From an uncultured Lachnospiraceae bacterium (GTDB lineage: Bacteria > Bacillota > Clostridia > Lachnospirales > Lachnospiraceae), in the NCBI GenBank assembly GCA_902779445.1, contig CACZBM010000008.1:1-64000 (forward strand): a stretch of 64,000 nucleotides of DNA, in the 5' to 3' direction. Within the stretch, counting starts at the first letter, position 1; each line of letters starts with the position of its first letter. Position numbers and translations under genes: made by a program. Positions 36,548 to 45,540 of the stretch are shown piece by piece. The notes below the pieces were generated by a model that saw only the letters and a list, made by a program, of their open reading frames with translations, was not told where the DNA came from and did no database searches.

Positions 36548-37721
36548 AATAGAACTTCTCTTTTCTTAAAACACTGTTAATGATATTGATATCATTAAAT
36601 GTAAGGCTTGATGTCAGGAATTTTCTGTCCCTCAGGGCTTCTTTTACGATCTTCTCTACTGTAGAGTCATAATCCGGTTTTTCCCCGTTATGGCTGTCCA
36701 TATAGCTGTAAATATATTCAATGAATCTGTCTGTCAAAAGCACCAACGCGCTTTCTCTCGAAAGGAGCCTTCCCTTGAGTCCGTATAATTCCTGGATCCC
36801 TTCCACTATCTCATCCGGGAAACCTCTGTATCTTATAAGGGACAGGGACTTTATCTCAATATTGTCCTGACCACCCCTTAAACACCCTATTCTGTGATAA
36901 TAGCAGACTCCCATGGTCTTTCTTCTGTCTGTCTGCATCTTCTCACAGAGAATACCACTTATATGCGCCGTGTGTACCATTCTGTCATACTCGCGCTTGT
37001 CCGTACTCTTAAGTGTCTGTAGAAGGTCATACTCAGGATCGTTTATCTTCGCCCAGAGATTGTCCGTTATATCCAGTATCTCATCATATATCTTCGGTAC
37101 CATTATTATGACGATAAGCGCATTTAAGAAAACACCCACAGCCGGGAAAAACACTATCTCCGGAGAAAAGACCGCTTCACTTAAGAAAAAGCAGGCTGCA
37201 AAGATAACTGCAGATGTGGCGAGATAAGTGATCATAGGCATAAACCTTGACACCTTTTTCCCTCTGCAGAACAGCATTATGAGAATAAATCCCGTAACAG
37301 ATACATATAAAAAGTAAAGCCCGCTCTCATAGAGAACGAGAGTAGATATCCCGCAGAAAAGGACCAGGCTCGCAGTCGCCATTAAAGGTCCTGTCAGCAT
37401 CCCGATCACCACTGCTGGAGCAGCAAGCGGGAAAATGAATTCATACAGAAACCCACTGGTCACAGCCATTATAATCCCCGAAAGATAGGCAACCACAAAA
37501 TATCTGACACCGTTCCGGTCTATCTTTATCTCTTCCATGGGTATTTCTGCCATGATGCATAAGATCGCAGAAACCGCTGTATTCAATATGATCTCTTTTA
37601 AGGAAAACACCTTAACAAGAGATACCAGCGCCGTGCCTCCTATACCGATCAAAGGAATAAGGATAAGAAGGCATATCCTGGCTGTTCTGGAACTGTTACT
37701 TTCTGTTCCTTCGTTTGTCAA
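36531..37721 (-). CDS. Reduced, catalytically degenerate 7TM-HD (PgpH/YqfF-like) protein
   Basis: 396 residues in the slot where Firmicutes carry the cyclic-di-AMP phosphodiesterase PgpH (about 700 residues). About six to eight membrane segments fill 15-210, then a cytoplasmic part follows. The segment YDRMVHTAHISG...GVCYYHRIGC aligns with the HD domain, but the HD pair is His276-Arg277 and the following Lys is Cys. The extracellular 7TMR-HDED domain is missing. The start is TTG at 37721, supported by GAGGAGGGG 7 nt upstream. Probably not an active hydrolase (inference). Confidence 0.7.
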   Translation of the reverse strand: MTNEGTESNSSRTARICLLILIPLIGIGGTALVSLVKVFSLKEIILNTAVSAILCIMAEIPMEEIKIDRNGVRYFVVAYLSGIIMAVTSGFLYEFIFPLAAPAVVIGMLTGPLMATASLVLFCGISTLVLYESGLYFLYVSVTGFILIMLFCRGKKVSRFMPMITYLATSAVIFAACFFLSEAVFSPEIVFFPAVGVFLNALIVIIMVPKIYDEILDITDNLWAKINDPEYDLLQTLKSTDKREYDRMVHTAHISGILCEKMQTDRRKTMGVCYYHRIGCLRGGQDNIEIKSLSLIRYRGFPDEIVEGIQELYGLKGRLLSRESALVLLTDRFIEYIYSYMDSHNGEKPDYDSTVEKIVKEALRDRKFLTSSLTFNDINIINSVLRKEKFYYDFIL

Positions 37722-38706
37722 GTTTGCCCCTCCTCATGTCATCACGTTCCTTCTTCTTACCCTCGAAATCTTCATAGGCCTTTACTATCCTCTGTACAAG
37801 AGGGTGTCGTACCACATCTCTGGAATCGAGATATATAAAGCCGATATCATCGATCTTCCTAAGTACCTTTTCGGCCACATCAAGACCTGATACAGCTCCT
37901 TCGCTTAAGTCCTTCTGGGTCTTGTCTCCGGTGATCACTACCTTGGATCCGAACCCGATCCTCGTTAAGAACATCTTCATCTGTGACGGAGTTGTATTCT
38001 GTGCTTCGTCCAGGATAATATAAGCATTATCCAGTGTCCTTCCCCTCATATACGCAAGGGGAGCCACCTCTATAAGCCCTTTTTCCATGTTTTTCTGGAA
38101 AGATTCAGCCCCCATGATCTGATAGAGGGCATCATAAAGAGGCCTGAGATACGGATCAACCTTACTCTGAAGGTCACCCGGCAGGAATCCCAGACGTTCT
38201 CCGGCTTCAATGGCAGGTCTTGTCAAAATAATCCTGCTTACTTCCTCATTTTTGAATGCAGTTATCGCCATAGCCATGGCAAGATATGTTTTACCGGTAC
38301 CGGCAGGGCCGATTCCGAAAACTATCATCTTATCCTTTATGGCATCAATGTATGCTTTCTGGCCCAGAGTCTTTACCTTTACCGGCTTCCCCTGGACTGT
38401 ATGGCATATAACATCACTGTCTGACATGCTCTCAAAGCTCTCGAGGGCATTTTCTTTCTCAAGTGTCATAATATAATCTACGTTCTGTTCCTCCACCGGT
38501 TCGCCTTTCCTTGATATCTTTAAGAGCCCGGTCAAAACGTTTTTTGTCATCCTTACTCCGGCTTCGTCACCTGAAATGTGAATCTCGCCGTTTCTTACCG
38601 TTAATTCGGTACTAAAACTCTTTTCTATCTTTCTTGCAAATATGTCAAACTGACCGAATACATTTCGTATATCGTCAGCAGAAATCTTATCTATATAATC
38701 TGTCAT
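37696..38706 (-). CDS. phoH: PhoH-family ATPase (YbeZ)
   Basis: 336-residue P-loop ATPase that works with YbeY in RNA and ribosome maturation. Walker A is GPAGTGKT (133-140), Walker B IILDEAQN. An N-terminal region of about 60 residues has KH-like character. It begins with a one-base overlap with the rlmH stop (TAATG) and overlaps the next gene by 26 bp. Confidence 0.94.
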   Translation of the reverse strand: MTDYIDKISADDIRNVFGQFDIFARKIEKSFSTELTVRNGEIHISGDEAGVRMTKNVLTGLLKISRKGEPVEEQNVDYIMTLEKENALESFESMSDSDVICHTVQGKPVKVKTLGQKAYIDAIKDKMIVFGIGPAGTGKTYLAMAMAITAFKNEEVSRIILTRPAIEAGERLGFLPGDLQSKVDPYLRPLYDALYQIMGAESFQKNMEKGLIEVAPLAYMRGRTLDNAYIILDEAQNTTPSQMKMFLTRIGFGSKVVITGDKTQKDLSEGAVSGLDVAEKVLRKIDDIGFIYLDSRDVVRHPLVQRIVKAYEDFEGKKKERDDMRRGKLDKRRNRK

Positions 38707-39152
38707 TATTTATGATACGGCTCACCATTCAATATCCTGTAAGCCCTGTACACCTGTTCCAGAAGTATGACCCTCATCAAATTATGTGGAAAGGTCATTT
38801 TTGAAAAACTTATCCTTTTATCCGATCTTTTAAGTATATCCTCATGGATCCCGTCTGATCCGCCTATAACGAACATTATACGACTATGCCCGCTGTTCTC
38901 AAGCCTGCCTATACATTCTGCAAGCCCGGTACTCTTCATCTCTTCCCCTTCTATCTCAAGGGTTACAAGGAATGCGTCTTCCCTGATCTTTGGAATCATC
39001 CTGTCCCTCTCTGCATTCATGTCGGGACCGTCTGCCACTTCAATGATATTCAACTTAACGTAACGCGACAGCCGTTTTGCATATTCGGCCACCGCGTCAC
39101 GATAAAAGTTTTCTTTCAATTTGCCGGCGCAGAGAACATCAATCTTCGTCAT
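38706..39152 (-). CDS. rlmH: 23S rRNA pseudouridine-1915 N3-methyltransferase
   Basis: SPOUT methyltransferase of helix 69. 148 residues with the SAM-binding knot FVIGGSDGIHEDI and the C-terminal MTFPHNLMRVILLEQVYRA, diagnostic for RlmH. The start at 39152 has GGAGATGT before it and lies inside the end of the preceding zinc-ribbon gene (14-bp overlap). Confidence 0.96.
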   Translation of the reverse strand: MTKIDVLCAGKLKENFYRDAVAEYAKRLSRYVKLNIIEVADGPDMNAERDRMIPKIREDAFLVTLEIEGEEMKSTGLAECIGRLENSGHSRIMFVIGGSDGIHEDILKRSDKRISFSKMTFPHNLMRVILLEQVYRAYRILNGEPYHK

Positions 39153-39954
39153 ACATCTCCGAATAAAGATTGTCCACTATGTATTCCAGGAATGAAGGAT
39201 CCAGATCCATGAATCTCTCATTCAACGTGTGCTTCATAAATGAGCTTCTTAAAAAATACTCTCCGGCGTTAGTCTCATCATCCCCCAGAGCTTCTTCGTC
39301 CAGCTTCTCAGCATCATAGGAGTCAAAGAAAAACTTTCTTATCTCCTCGATCTTCTTCTCTTCCCTCTGGGCTTCTTCATTCAATGCGCGAAGCTTTGTG
39401 TAGGACTTTATCCCTATTATCAGGAACAGCACAAAAATTGCTGCCATTGTACCGGTGGTCACATACCGCCCCGGTCCGCTTAAAGTAATGGGCAAGGCTC
39501 CGATATACAACAGAATGACTGCTATTATCCCCAGAGCGCCAACGATCATCAGTGTGTAGGCAGATGACCTCATGTCCTCTGCCCTGTCAGCTGCTTTTCT
39601 GTAGGGCTTTATGGACACTGCAGCTTCCTCTTCATCCGTGGAAGCGTTACTGTACTCCACTGAGTCCTGAGGTTCCTCACTGTCTTCATCAACAGACACT
39701 GCAGGCGCCTGCTCCCTGGCAAGCTCATTTAGAGCCATGGCAATATCTCTATCGGACAGTCCCTTCTCGCGGGCTATCCGCATGAATTCTTCAGGCGTGG
39801 CAGCCTCTAAGGTCATTTCCTCTTTTCCCTCACTTCTCTTAAGAAGCTCTTCGGGATCCACACCTTCACCGAGACTTTCCACAAGGGGAATATGGCAATA
39901 TGCACATTCTGTAAAACCGTCCCGGTATTCTGTTCCGCACTTTGGACAAATCAT
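39139..39954 (-). CDS. Zinc-ribbon membrane protein of unknown function
   Basis: 271 residues. Cys3, Cys6, Cys17 and Cys20 form an N-terminal zinc ribbon. An acidic linker follows (60-115), then two hydrophobic segments (about 132-160 and 167-187) and a cytoplasmic tail rich in Glu/Asp. The N-terminal ribbon suggests protein or nucleic-acid contact, but I do not recognise a family. It lies 15 bp after nfnB and is coupled to rlmH. Confidence 0.75.
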   Translation of the reverse strand: MICPKCGTEYRDGFTECAYCHIPLVESLGEGVDPEELLKRSEGKEEMTLEAATPEEFMRIAREKGLSDRDIAMALNELAREQAPAVSVDEDSEEPQDSVEYSNASTDEEEAAVSIKPYRKAADRAEDMRSSAYTLMIVGALGIIAVILLYIGALPITLSGPGRYVTTGTMAAIFVLFLIIGIKSYTKLRALNEEAQREEKKIEEIRKFFFDSYDAEKLDEEALGDDETNAGEYFLRSSFMKHTLNERFMDLDPSFLEYIVDNLYSEMYDED

Positions 39955-39969
39955 ATGATCTAATGTCTC

Positions 39970-41358
39970 CTATTTTGAAAGGAATTCATCAATACCCTTT
40001 GCCGCAGCCTTTCCTGCGCCCATTGCGAGGATAACGGTAGCTGCACCGGTCACTGCATCTCCACCAGCATATACACCTTCTTTGCTGGTAGCTCCGGTAG
40101 TATCATCAGCCACGATACACTGTCTCTTATTGATCTCAAGTCCCTTGGTGGTGCTGGAAATAAGCGGGTTGGGGCTGGTTCCGAGAGACATGATAACTGT
40201 ATCACATTCTATCTCATACTCTGATCCCTTTATCTCAACAGGTCTTCTTCTGCCTGATTCATCGGGCTCACCCAGTTCCATCTTTATAACCCTGATACCT
40301 TTAACCCATCCGTTTTCGTCTTCCAGTATCTCTATGGGATTCTGGAGAAGGTCAAATATAATGCCTTCTTCCTTGGCGTGATGTACTTCCTCTACTCTGG
40401 CGGGAAGCTCTGCTTCAGACCTTCTGTACACAACGTGCACCTCTGCACCGAGACGAAGAGCTGTACGTGCGGCATCCATTGCAACGTTTCCTCCGCCGAC
40501 TACTACCACCTTCTTACCTCTTGCAATAGGGGTATCATAATCATCCCTGTATGCTTTCATAAGATTATTACGTGTAAGGAATTCATTAGCTGAATATACA
40601 CCAAGAGCCTGTTCTCCGGGGATTCCCATGAACTTGGGAAGTCCTGCTCCGGATCCTACATATACAGCATCAAATCCCTCTTCATCCAAAAGAGCATCGA
40701 TGGTTGTAGACTTTCCGATGACAACGTCAGTTTCGATCTTTACACCGAGAGCCTCAACGTTTGCCACTTCCGGAGCCACTACTCTGTCTTTGGGAAGACG
40801 GAATTCAGGAATACCATAGACCAGAACTCCTCCTGCCTTATGAAGTGCTTCGAAAATGGTAACATCATAACCCATCTTTGCAAGATCACCTGCACAGGTA
40901 AGTCCGGAAGGTCCTGAACCTATAACAGCAACCTTCTTATTCTTCTTCTCTGCCTTTACTTCAGGCTTCACATTATTCTCACGAGCCCAGTCTGCTACGA
41001 ATCTTTCAAGCTTTCCGATGGATACAGGCTCACCCTTTATGCCGCGCACACAAACACCTTCACACTGGCTCTCCTGAGGGCATACACGACCGCAGACTGC
41101 AGGAAGTGCACTTGACTCTGCGATGATCTCAGAAGCTTTCTTAAAGTCTTCGTTCTTAACAGCCTCGATAAATCCGGGTATATTGATGGAAACAGGACAA
41201 CCCTGGATGCAGCGGGCATTCTTACAGTTAAGGCATCTTTCGGACTCAGCCATAGCCTCTTCTTTATTGTATCCCAGGCAGACCTCTTCAAAATTGGTGG
41301 CCCTTACCTTAGGGTCCTGCTCACGTACAGGAACTTTCTTCATTACATCTGTAGCCAT
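39970..41358 (-). CDS. nfnB: NfnB/SudA-like NADPH-binding flavoprotein (GltA-type)
   Basis: Large subunit of an electron-bifurcating transhydrogenase (NADH-dependent reduced ferredoxin:NADP+ oxidoreductase) or sulfide dehydrogenase. 462 residues: N-terminal Fe-S cysteines (CLNCKNARCIQGCP, CGRVCPQESQCEGVC), FAD motif VAVIGSGPSGLTCAGDLAK, NADP motif VVVVGGGNVAMDAA. Often annotated as homotetrameric glutamate synthase, but it lacks any glutaminase and is paired with nfnA. Start at 41358 is set by AAAGGAG upstream. Confidence 0.88.
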   Translation of the reverse strand: MATDVMKKVPVREQDPKVRATNFEEVCLGYNKEEAMAESERCLNCKNARCIQGCPVSINIPGFIEAVKNEDFKKASEIIAESSALPAVCGRVCPQESQCEGVCVRGIKGEPVSIGKLERFVADWARENNVKPEVKAEKKNKKVAVIGSGPSGLTCAGDLAKMGYDVTIFEALHKAGGVLVYGIPEFRLPKDRVVAPEVANVEALGVKIETDVVIGKSTTIDALLDEEGFDAVYVGSGAGLPKFMGIPGEQALGVYSANEFLTRNNLMKAYRDDYDTPIARGKKVVVVGGGNVAMDAARTALRLGAEVHVVYRRSEAELPARVEEVHHAKEEGIIFDLLQNPIEILEDENGWVKGIRVIKMELGEPDESGRRRPVEIKGSEYEIECDTVIMSLGTSPNPLISSTTKGLEINKRQCIVADDTTGATSKEGVYAGGDAVTGAATVILAMGAGKAAAKGIDEFLSK

Positions 41359-41430
41359 ATTTTTCTCCTTTAGTAGACACAATCTTCTACCTAATCAACA
41401 CCAGTCGTACCCGATCCCGTAACTTCTAAT

Positions 41431-41456
41431 GACCGAAAATATACCTGTTTTCGGTC
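41431..41456. repeat. 26-bp palindrome, copy 2 of 2
   Basis: Identical over all 26 bases to the copy at 9995-10020, arms GACCGAAAA and TTTTCGGTC. Here it lies in the 140-bp gap between nfnA and nfnB. Both copies are preceded by CCCGTAA and an unrelated short stretch. It does not have a U-tract. Confidence 0.9.
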
Positions 41457-41498
41457 TTGCGCTGCTTCGCAGCTTCGAACGGTATCTGGGTCCTTCTT

Positions 41499-42380
41499 TT
41501 ATTCGCAGTTTCCGCATCCGCCGTGGTGAGTATCGCCTTCTTTAGCCTTGAGGTACGCTCTTCCCTCTTCGGTCTTATAAAGAGCCATTCTCTTCATAGC
41601 TGCGTCAAAGTCCACCTTGGAAGCATCAAATTCAGGTCCGTCCACGCATGCGAACTTCACTTCTCCATCTACAGTGAGACGGCAGGCTCCGCACATTCCG
41701 GTTCCATCCACCATTATGGGGTTCATCGAAACTATAGTGTGGATCCCTGCGTCAAGGGCAGTCTTGGCTGCGAACTTCATCATGATCATGGGACCGATGG
41801 CAACACAGATATCATAGTGATTGCCGGCTGCGATAAGCTCATCCATCACACTGGTGACCATTCCCTTATGCTTATAGGAACCATCATCGGTTGTGAGATG
41901 ATAGTGCTCTCCGGCGATCTCTGTATATTCTTTTTCCATTATCAGAAGATCTTTTGTTTTGGTACCGATAACTACATCAAAGTCAACACCGTTTTCCTTA
42001 CACCACTTAACCTGAGGATAAACAGGTGCTGTTCCAAGACCTCCTCCCACAAAGAGATACTTCCTTTTACGTACTTCTTCAATAGGCTCATTCACGAATT
42101 CGGAAGGCTGGCCCAGAGGACCTGTGATATCTGCAATAGAATCTCCGGTCTTAAACTGGGAAAGCTTGTAGGAAGATGCACCTATCACCTGAGTAGTGAT
42201 GGTCACGGTTCCCTCTTTCCGGTCATAGTCGCTGATGGTAAGCGGAACTCTCTCTGCCGTCTCATCAGCACGGACAATGACAAACTGCCCGGGTTCACAG
42301 GTCTTTGCGATTCGAGGTGCTTCTATTACCTGCTGACAGATATTCTCACAGAGCATCTCGGCTTTTCGGATTTTGAACAT
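41499..42380 (-). CDS. nfnA: NfnA/SudB-like ferredoxin-NADP reductase subunit
   Basis: Small subunit that binds FAD, NAD(H) and a [2Fe-2S] cluster. 293 residues: FAD domain RVPLTISDYD, nucleotide domain FVGGGLGTAPVYPQVKW, and cluster cysteines in GMCGACRLTVDGEVKFACVDGPEF. With NfnB it couples NADH and ferredoxin oxidation to NADP+ reduction. The start is 42380 (MFKIRKAEML) with GGAG before it; a longer frame to 42482 crosses the promoter. Confidence 0.9.
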   Translation of the reverse strand: MFKIRKAEMLCENICQQVIEAPRIAKTCEPGQFVIVRADETAERVPLTISDYDRKEGTVTITTQVIGASSYKLSQFKTGDSIADITGPLGQPSEFVNEPIEEVRKRKYLFVGGGLGTAPVYPQVKWCKENGVDFDVVIGTKTKDLLIMEKEYTEIAGEHYHLTTDDGSYKHKGMVTSVMDELIAAGNHYDICVAIGPMIMMKFAAKTALDAGIHTIVSMNPIMVDGTGMCGACRLTVDGEVKFACVDGPEFDASKVDFDAAMKRMALYKTEEGRAYLKAKEGDTHHGGCGNCE

Positions 42381-42420
42381 TTGTGATTCTCCTGTATTAA
42401 AATAGCTTTGACTGTTACCT

Positions 42421-42482
42421 GTGGGGCAGGATCTCTTCTGCCCACACCCGAATATTTTATGATATTTAAAGGATATATACAA
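42421..42482 (-). promoter_or_regulatory. nfnA promoter and leader hairpin
   Basis: TTGTAT (42477-42482) and TAAAAT (42454-42459), 17-bp spacer, minus strand. Immediately downstream the leader has a hairpin GUGGGCAG / CUGCCCCAC (42421-42445) with loop AAGAGAUC. No U-tract follows, so it is more likely a 5' stabilising or regulatory hairpin. Confidence 0.6.
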
Positions 42483-42541
42483 GTAGCGATTTTAAATGGT
42501 AAAATGTATGAACCGTATCAATGAAATACCAAGGAGCAAAC

Positions 42542-43111
42542 ATGGAAGAATTAAAGCAAAAGATCATAGATGAAGGCAAGGCATTAAATAACGATATATT
42601 GAAAGTAGACAGTTTCATCAATAATCAGGTCGATCCTCTCCTTATGATGCATATTGGCGAGGATATTGCGGAACACTACAGAGATAAGGGGATCACAAAG
42701 GTAGCAGCCATAGAGACCTCAGGTATTGCACCTGCCATCATGACAGCTTCCGCTCTTCAGGTTCCCATGGTCATCATAAAGAAACATGCCAATAAACTTG
42801 TCAGCGGAGGACTTCTCCAGACCGAGATCACGAGCTTTACCACCGGAGACACTTTTGAACTCACCGTTTCCCCCAAGTTTCTGAAGAAAGATGATCATGT
42901 CCTCATAATTGATGATATTCTGGCAAATGGCGAAGCGATCGTAGGAGTTATCAGACTTATCCGCCTTGCCCATGCTACCGTGGCGGGAAGTGCAGTTCTC
43001 ATAGAAAAAGCTTTTCAGCCGGGACGCAAAAAACTGGAGGAAGCAGGTGTTGAAGTCTACTCCCTCACCAAGATCATCTCTATGAAAAAAGGCCATATCG
43101 AAGTAGAGTAA
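42542..43111 (+). CDS. xpt: Xanthine phosphoribosyltransferase
   Basis: Salvages xanthine to XMP with PRPP. 189 residues from ATG 42542 (MEELKQKIIDEG), chosen for the AAGGAG 5 nt upstream. The PRPP motif is VLIIDDILANGEA, and FLKKDDHV precedes it as in the family. It is divergent from nfnA with a gap of about 160 bp. No purine riboswitch is visible in its short leader, although xpt is often under one. Confidence 0.95.
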   Translation: MEELKQKIIDEGKALNNDILKVDSFINNQVDPLLMMHIGEDIAEHYRDKGITKVAAIETSGIAPAIMTASALQVPMVIIKKHANKLVSGGLLQTEITSFTTGDTFELTVSPKFLKKDDHVLIIDDILANGEAIVGVIRLIRLAHATVAGSAVLIEKAFQPGRKKLEEAGVEVYSLTKIISMKKGHIEVE

Positions 43112-43125
43112 GGTCAACGTCAAAT

Positions 43126-43153
43126 TGTCATCCTAAGCGTTAGCGAAGGATCT
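43126..43153. repeat. Half copy of the family A repeat
   Basis: TGTCATCCTAAGCGTTAGCG then AAGGATCT, a single unpaired arm between the convergent genes xpt and 43160-44620. Confidence 0.75.
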
Positions 43154-43159
43154 GATCCA

Positions 43160-44620
43160 TTAATAAAACAACGTAAAACCGTATCTACCGTCTGGTTTAA
43201 TATTAGCTCTGTACATCATACAGCTTATGACGTCTACCGCATAAGCTGTATTTGTTTCTGTGAGGACCCCGTCCGTATCTTCAAAATACTCATCCACAAT
43301 ATAATAGGTCCGGCTGCCCTCTTTAGCGGCTTTAGTACATAGATATTTATAGTGTCCCTTTATTCCCGGCACATTTCCATAGATATCCATAAGGGCTCCT
43401 GTAGCCACAAGTGAAGCTGCTACGTAATTCGTTGCATCTGCAGATGTGCAGAGTCCCTGAACATTCAGGTTATATTCTTTTTCGATCACATTCCCGGAAA
43501 CTCCCTTTTTGGAAAAAGACAGGAATTTATAAGTATTCTTCCCCAGCATCATTGGGATCATATTTTCAAATACTTTTGACTCCTCCGTAGGATCCGTGCC
43601 ATCTGTAGTATAGGTTACCTTGTCTATATCGTTTCCGGAAACCGCAAGGGTAATGTACTTAGGCTGGGAGAAATTACCGGATTCCGGCTCAATAAAAGGA
43701 TCCGGCGGAGCTTCAAAATTAACATTATACTTCATGCTGACAGCCGGACTAGCCATATCATATCCGTTAATGAATACGGCAGTGACAACTGTTTCCCCTT
43801 CTCCGATATGAAGTGGTTCAAGGTAAAGCTCCGATGAGGAATCCGGTTTTGAACCATCCAGAGTATAGTAGATCGCACCATCATTCTCCGTCGACAGATG
43901 CAGATCAAATTCCTCGGTATATTCGCCACCCGCCATATCAAAGTCAGGCGGCATGGTCATAAATCCCGCAAATCTTGAATAGATATCCTTATCCTGGGAT
44001 CCTGCTATCAGTTTATTGATCTCTTCGTATCTGCCGTTGTCTTTAAGGATGCTTATGATCAGTTCGTAAGCCGCAATATTCTGGGGGTCCATTTCGAGGA
44101 CTTTATGCAAAAGAGAATACGCGTCATCGCTCCTTCCTGTCCTGCTCAAGGAATCAGCCAGATTGATCTCATCATTTAATTCGATCACCTCGTCCTTTTC
44201 CTTCGCAGTCTTCAGGGCTTTCTCGTACTCAGATACCGCTTCCTTATAATCCCCGTCTTCGTATGCTGTCCTCGCCCTGTCGATCATGGAATCATAGCTG
44301 TTCCCGGAACGGCGCACCAAAAGAACCCCTGCAAGAAGAATGATCACCAGAATGAACGCGCCAAGCGTTAAAACGGCAGCATTCTGGAATAATCTCACTT
44401 TACCCCTTACTGCAGGGAAACTCACGGTATCTTCTATTCCTCTTCTGTTACCGTTGGAATCCACCAGTTTATCCAGTGAATCCTGAATCTCGGTAGAAGA
44501 TACGGCGATGCTTTCCTCTATATCCAGATCGTAATCCGGAACCATCTGGACAGCCTGTCCGCACTCCGGACAGAACATAAGTCCCGAAGGTATATCTTTT
44601 CCGCACCTTGAACAAACCAT
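43160..44620 (-). CDS. Zinc-ribbon / TPR / chitobiase-C-domain membrane protein
   Basis: 486 residues with an unusual domain chain. Residues 1-22 are a zinc ribbon (CSRC...CPEC). One membrane segment follows at about 80-101, then TPR-like helices (about 110-205). Two beta-sandwich repeats resembling the chitobiase C-terminal domain (IYYTLDGSKPDSSSELY and VTYTTDGTDPTEESKVFE) and a C-terminal domain of about 100 residues complete it. The N-terminus should be cytoplasmic and the rest outside. Function unknown; envelope or peptidoglycan binding is a guess. Confidence 0.7.
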   Translation of the reverse strand: MVCSRCGKDIPSGLMFCPECGQAVQMVPDYDLDIEESIAVSSTEIQDSLDKLVDSNGNRRGIEDTVSFPAVRGKVRLFQNAAVLTLGAFILVIILLAGVLLVRRSGNSYDSMIDRARTAYEDGDYKEAVSEYEKALKTAKEKDEVIELNDEINLADSLSRTGRSDDAYSLLHKVLEMDPQNIAAYELIISILKDNGRYEEINKLIAGSQDKDIYSRFAGFMTMPPDFDMAGGEYTEEFDLHLSTENDGAIYYTLDGSKPDSSSELYLEPLHIGEGETVVTAVFINGYDMASPAVSMKYNVNFEAPPDPFIEPESGNFSQPKYITLAVSGNDIDKVTYTTDGTDPTEESKVFENMIPMMLGKNTYKFLSFSKKGVSGNVIEKEYNLNVQGLCTSADATNYVAASLVATGALMDIYGNVPGIKGHYKYLCTKAAKEGSRTYYIVDEYFEDTDGVLTETNTAYAVDVISCMMYRANIKPDGRYGFTLFY

Positions 44621-44623
44621 AGT

Positions 44624-45475
44624 TTATTTATTCTGTATATAATAAGCCTTTAACGTATTCTTCATAAGCATAGCAATAGTCATGGGTCCTACTCCCCCGG
44701 GAACCGGTGTAATGAGGGAAACCTTGTCATGCACGGAATCAAAATCCACATCCCCGCATAACTTCTTTCCGTTATTCTTTTCCGGATCCAGCCTGTGTAT
44801 TCCCACGTCTATCACAACTGCCCCTTCCTTGACGTAATCAGCATCAACAAGACAGCTCTTTCCCACAGCTGCGATAAGTATATCTGCATTTTTAGTGATG
44901 GACTTAATATCCTTTGTCTTTGTGTGGGTTACGGTAACCGTACCGTTCCTCCTTAATAGGAGCATAGCCATCGGTTTTCCCACGATATTACTACGTCCCA
45001 TGACAACGCAGTTTTTGCCGTCTATCTCCACATCATATCTCTTTAACAGTTCTATGATGCCCGCCGGCGTGCATGGCACGAACCCTTCCGCTCCGGTAGA
45101 CAGAGCTCCAACCGACACCTTTGAAAAGCCGTCCACATCCTTTAAGGGGCTGATGGCTTCTATCACCTTATCCCCGTCGATATGAGGCGGCACAGGAAGC
45201 TGTACAAGAATACCGTTGACTTCTTTATCCAAATTCAGTTTCTCTATGAGATCCAGAAGTTCCTCTTCGCTTGTATCCTCTTTTAACTCATAGGATCTTG
45301 AAACTATCCCGCAGTATTCACACGCCTTCTTCTTATTATTTACGTATACGGTGGAGGCGGGATCATTACCTACCAGTATCACCGCAAGGCAGGGTTTTAT
45401 GCCCTTATCGTTTATCTCTCTTTTGATCTCATCTTTAACGGCAGCTGATACCGTTTTTCCATCTATTATTTTCAT
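44624..45475 (-). CDS. folD: Methylene-THF dehydrogenase / methenyl-THF cyclohydrolase
   Basis: Bifunctional one-carbon enzyme. 283 residues; catalytic YVNNKKKACE with the conserved Lys, GILVQLPVP(P)H, and the NADP-site MGRSNIVGKPMA. The C-terminal PVPGGVGPMTIAMLMKNT is the family signature. It is transcribed after fhs, so formate can be carried through to methylene-THF. The gap between them holds a family B repeat. Confidence 0.96.
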   Translation of the reverse strand: MKIIDGKTVSAAVKDEIKREINDKGIKPCLAVILVGNDPASTVYVNNKKKACEYCGIVSRSYELKEDTSEEELLDLIEKLNLDKEVNGILVQLPVPPHIDGDKVIEAISPLKDVDGFSKVSVGALSTGAEGFVPCTPAGIIELLKRYDVEIDGKNCVVMGRSNIVGKPMAMLLLRRNGTVTVTHTKTKDIKSITKNADILIAAVGKSCLVDADYVKEGAVVIDVGIHRLDPEKNNGKKLCGDVDFDSVHDKVSLITPVPGGVGPMTIAMLMKNTLKAYYIQNK

Positions 45476-45480
45476 ATTCC

Positions 45481-45532
45481 CTCATCAGTCACGCCTAAGG
45501 CGTGCCAGCTTCTCCAAGAGGGAGAAGCCTTA
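45481..45532. repeat. Dispersed repeat, family B (copy 2)
   Basis: CTCATCAGTCACGCCTAAGG, CGTGCCAGCTTCTCC, then GGGAGAAGCCTT. It contains two hairpins (CACGCC/GGCGTG and GGCTTCTCC/GGAGAAGCC in reverse sense). It matches copies at 13749-13799 and 55292-55369. Confidence 0.8.
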
Positions 45533-45540
45533 ATAATAAT

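Noticed and set aside
39970..41358. Annotation as a stand-alone NADPH glutamate synthase
   Set aside because: It has no glutaminase or synthase barrel and is paired with nfnA; the NfnAB/SudAB reading fits better, though the protein family overlaps.
41457..42386. 309-codon open frame on the plus strand opposite nfnA
   Set aside because: It is the complement of a well-supported gene with all expected motifs; the translated sequence has no recognisable domain and no ribosome site.
42381..42541. Purine riboswitch before xpt
   Set aside because: The space is short and lacks the paired loops and three-way junction of the purine aptamer.
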